Assembly (NCBI GenBank): GCA_023422695.1
Contig: JAFAGN010000050.1
Coordinates: 1 to 15,020, forward strand
Origin: Pseudomonadota bacterium
GTDB lineage: Bacteria > Pseudomonadota > Alphaproteobacteria > Sphingomonadales > Sphingomonadaceae
Direction: 5' to 3'
DNA: 15,020 nucleotides
Shown: positions 13,278-15,020 of the stretch, one piece after another
Position numbering within the stretch: the stretch's first letter is position 1
How the letters are laid out: every line of letters starts with the position of its first letter
The notes under the pieces: model-generated
Told to the model about the DNA's origin: nothing
The model's database searches: none
Seen by the model: only the letters and a program-made list of their open reading frames with translations
Position numbers and translations under genes: made by a program

Positions 13278-13652
13278 CTGGTCGGAGCAAAGTCAGATCG
13301 TGTCGGCAAGTCGCGATAAAAGCTGCAAAATTCGCAAATTCTGATCAGCTCGCATATCGTATTTTTCATTATTTTTCAATGCCTGTACAGACGAAGTTGA
13401 CACGAGTTCGGTTAACGCGACCAAATGCTTAGCCTTGTTTGATTGCTAACCATGAATAAATTTCGTTATTTTCATGCTTTAACGGTGCCATTGCGGCGAC
13501 ATTAAGCGCCAGATTGGCAGCATCGGCGCACAGCGCCGACCTCGACCGACGGTCGATGAATATTGCAGCGATGTCGGGAAAACCGATGGGACACCCAATC
13601 GGACGAAGTCCGAACCGCAAGAACCGGGGGCGCGGTCCGAGCGAAGCGAGAA
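13278..13652. other. AT-rich gene-free region upstream of the PilZ gene
   Basis: No convincing gene is seen. The 60 bases from 13321 have 19 G/C, far below the surrounding genome. It holds T-runs at 13362-13378 and a weak stem before them (CGATA 13314-13318 with TATCG 13355-13359, AGCTG 13321-13325 with CAGCT 13346-13350). There is a TTGACA at 13397-13402 without a matched -10, and TTAAC-type motifs near 13412, 13446 (CTAACCATG) and 13480. An AT-rich inverted repeat, CATGAATAA against TTATTTTCATG, covers 13452-13477. It probably contains the PilZ promoter on the minus strand. The part nearest the tRNA (13599-13611) has a CGGAC-GAA-GTCCG stem that could end the tRNA transcript. Confidence 0.45.
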
Positions 13653-13737
13653 TGGTGCCCCTGGCCGGACTCGAACCAGCACTCCTTGCGGAACCGCATT
13701 TTGAGTGCGGCGCGTCTACCAATTTCACCACAGGGGC
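13653..13737 (-). tRNA. tRNA-Leu (anticodon CAA)
   Basis: Read on the minus strand, the acceptor arm GCCCCTG pairs with CAGGGGC, followed by discriminator A and an encoded CCA. The anticodon stem is CCGCA/TGCGG with loop CTCAAAA, giving anticodon CAA, which reads UUG leucine codons. A class II variable arm (TCC-GCAA-GGA) and a T-arm GCTGG-TTCGAGT-CCGGC are present. Total length is 85 nt. This is a complete, functional-looking gene. It is transcribed away from the AI-2E-family gene. Confidence 0.95.
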
Positions 13738-13796
13738 CCGTGGACGGCGGCCCGATCGGGAGTGATTCCCGCCCGGCGACCGATGCGGAGGAGCCG

Positions 13797-13825
13797 TTGC
13801 CACAGAAAGGTGGTTTTAGTCTAGT
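13797..13825 (+). promoter_or_regulatory. Possible promoter of the AI-2E-family gene
   Basis: TTGCCA (13797-13802) and TCTAGT (13820-13825) have a 17-bp spacer. The -35 matches 5 of 6 consensus positions and the -10 matches 4 of 6. The start of transcription would fall near 13832, about 25 bases before the ATG. Confidence 0.35.
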
Positions 13826-13856
13826 GGATAAGCGGCATCGTGCATAAGACGGTGGC

Positions 13857-14975
13857 ATGACCGACAAGAGCAAACCAGCCCCTGCCCCCGCCGCTTCCGG
13901 TGCGACCGCTCCCAAGCCCCGCCGCACCCAGCCCGCCCCGGCTTCCTCCTTCGGCCCTGGCCGCATTGCGATGGCGGCGCTGATCGTCATCGCGATCGTC
14001 GGGGTCGCATGGCTGGCGATCACCCTGACCCGTTTTTTCATGCTGGTGTTCGCGGCAATCGTGCTCGGCGCGATTTTCGATGCGATCGCCAGCTGGCTGG
14101 TCCGCCGCACCGGCATGAAGCGCGGCTTCGCGCTCGCCGGATCGGTGGTCGGGATCATCGCCGTGTTCGCGGGCGCATTCGTCCTGTTCGGATCGCAACT
14201 CGCGAACGAAGTCGATACGATCCGTCAGCAGGTGCCGCGCGCGTTGCAGGGCGTCGAGGCCTTCCTTGACCGCTACGGGCTTGGCGAGCGGGTCCGCGAC
14301 CTCGCCGAAGTCGGCGGCAACGATATTTCGCAACTCGTGTCGCAAGCGGGCGGTTACGCGCTGGCGGCGGGCAGCGGCATCGCCGATTTTGTGCTGGTGC
14401 TGGTCGCGGCGATCTTCCTCGCCAGCGATCCCGCCACCTATCGCCGCGGCCTGCTTTTGCTGATGCCCGCAAGGGCGGAGGAAACCGCGGCGCTGGCGCT
14501 CGACGACGCCGGTCGCGGGCTGAAGGGCTGGATGGTCGGCCAGGCGGTATCGTCGCTGGTCGTTGCGGCGCTCACCTGGGCGGGCTTGGCGTTGCTCGGT
14601 GTTCCGGCTGCGGGCGGCCTCGGACTGATCGCCGGGCTGCTCGATGTCATTCCGATGATCGGTCCGATCATCGCGGGCATTCCCGCGGTGCTGCTCGCCT
14701 TCACCGTCTCGCCCGCCACCGCGCTGTGGACGTTGGTGCTGTTCCTGGTGATCCAGCAGCTACAGGGCAACTTCCTGCAACCGATGATCCAGAAACAGGC
14801 GGTCGACGTGCCGCCCGCGGTGCTGTTGTTCGCGGTCGTCGCGGCGGGGGTGCTGTTCGGTTTCCTCGGCGTGCTGCTCGCGGCGCCGCTGACCGTGGTG
14901 GTCTATGTGCTGGTGCAGCGGGTGTATGTGAAGAAGCTGCTGGGCAAGGATATCAAGATCGCCGGGGCGGATTGA
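13857..14975 (+). CDS. AI-2E family (PerM/YhhT-like) membrane protein
   Basis: 372 aa polytopic inner-membrane protein. A Pro/Ala/Lys-rich cytoplasmic N-terminus (1-34) is followed by two close helices (~37-57, ~60-80) and a third (~90-112). A soluble segment follows (~113-165), then a cluster of helices from ~168 to the end. The conserved LLDVIPMIGPIIAG (261-274) and QQLQGNFLQPMI (300-311) motifs define the family, and FGFLGVLLAAPL is the usual last-helix signature. Family members export small molecules or act as Na+/H+ antiporters; despite the name, AI-2 transport is established for only a few, so no substrate is assigned. The ATG at 13857 has only GGTGG almost abutting it, an unusual spacing. 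No partner genes are visible. Confidence 0.88.
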   Translation: MTDKSKPAPAPAASGATAPKPRRTQPAPASSFGPGRIAMAALIVIAIVGVAWLAITLTRFFMLVFAAIVLGAIFDAIASWLVRRTGMKRGFALAGSVVGIIAVFAGAFVLFGSQLANEVDTIRQQVPRALQGVEAFLDRYGLGERVRDLAEVGGNDISQLVSQAGGYALAAGSGIADFVLVLVAAIFLASDPATYRRGLLLLMPARAEETAALALDDAGRGLKGWMVGQAVSSLVVAALTWAGLALLGVPAAGGLGLIAGLLDVIPMIGPIIAGIPAVLLAFTVSPATALWTLVLFLVIQQLQGNFLQPMIQKQAVDVPPAVLLFAVVAAGVLFGFLGVLLAAPLTVVVYVLVQRVYVKKLLGKDIKIAGAD

Positions 14976-15000
14976 GGCCGCCGCCGAGACTAAGACCGTA

Positions 15001-15020
15001 GCCCTGAGCCTGTCGAAGGG
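15001..15020. repeat. Partial sphingomonad intergenic repeat at window end
   Basis: The last 20 bases include GAGCCTGTCGAAGGG, whose reverse complement CCCTTCGACAGGCTC is the core of a short repeat I associate with many sphingomonad genomes. It is cut by the window edge. It lies about 25 bp beyond the stop of the AI-2E-family gene. Confidence 0.5.

Noticed and set aside
13452..13505. 17-codon open frame (MNKFRYFHALTVPLRRH) on the plus strand
   Set aside because: It is very short, has no Shine-Dalgarno sequence, and no downstream gene it could lead. It is probably chance in an AT-rich region.
13429..13803. 124-codon minus-strand frame spanning the tRNA-Leu
   Set aside because: Its middle is simply the tRNA sequence translated (PVVKLVDAPHSKCGSARSAG), a common false call.
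13738..13850. Promoter for tRNA-Leu on the minus strand
   Set aside because: A TTATGC and TAGACT pair with 17-bp spacing exists but would leave a leader of about 75 nt. The region close to the tRNA has no AT-rich -10, so I do not call it.

Overview
The window looks like the chromosome of a sphingomonad alphaproteobacterium (Sphingopyxis or Sphingomonas type). The evidence is the high-GC codon use, protein sequences typical of that group (RpsD, GlyA, TrmJ, AguA/AguB), and several palindromic intergenic repeats of kinds I associate with sphingomonads and their relatives. Most of it is ordinary core genome. I see no phage genes, insertion sequence, CRISPR array or defence island.

Left part (1-4895). 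A small alpha/beta hydrolase gene sits behind two inverted repeats that may be operators. A composite palindromic repeat and a 54-codon membrane-protein gene on the minus strand follow. A compact plus-strand run comes next: rpiB, glyA (ATGA overlap), a 72-aa membrane protein, nrdR, a GIY-YIG nuclease domain, then the tRNA methyltransferase gene trmJ. The GIY-YIG domain and TrmJ form one uninterrupted reading frame, joined by a linker encoded by repeat DNA. An 18-bp perfect inverted repeat brackets the GIY-YIG part. This is the most unusual locus in the window.

Middle (4896-8842). Two tandem paralogous genes encode small exported proteins with a Cys-Arg / Thr-Gly-Ser / Cys-Arg motif. The second has its ribosome binding site inside a 7-bp hairpin. 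A stand-alone AroQ-type chorismate mutase gene faces them. rpsD then has its own promoter, a foldable leader and a strong terminator. An S9 serine peptidase gene on the minus strand converges on rpsD; the part I counted has lower GC than the neighbours.

Right part (8843-15020). An M28-family lipoprotein peptidase is followed by aguA and aguB, which together convert agmatine to putrescine. Two different palindromic repeats lie before and between the agu genes. A two-domain PilZ protein faces them, and behind its start is an AT-rich regulatory-looking stretch. A tRNA-Leu(CAA) gene on the minus strand and an AI-2E/PerM-family membrane protein gene close the window. Repeat fragments lie at both window ends.

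Functional threads visible here are one-carbon and pentose metabolism with dNTP-synthesis control (rpiB, glyA, nrdR), translation (trmJ, rpsD, tRNA-Leu), polyamine synthesis (aguA, aguB), and envelope or secreted peptidases (S9, M28).
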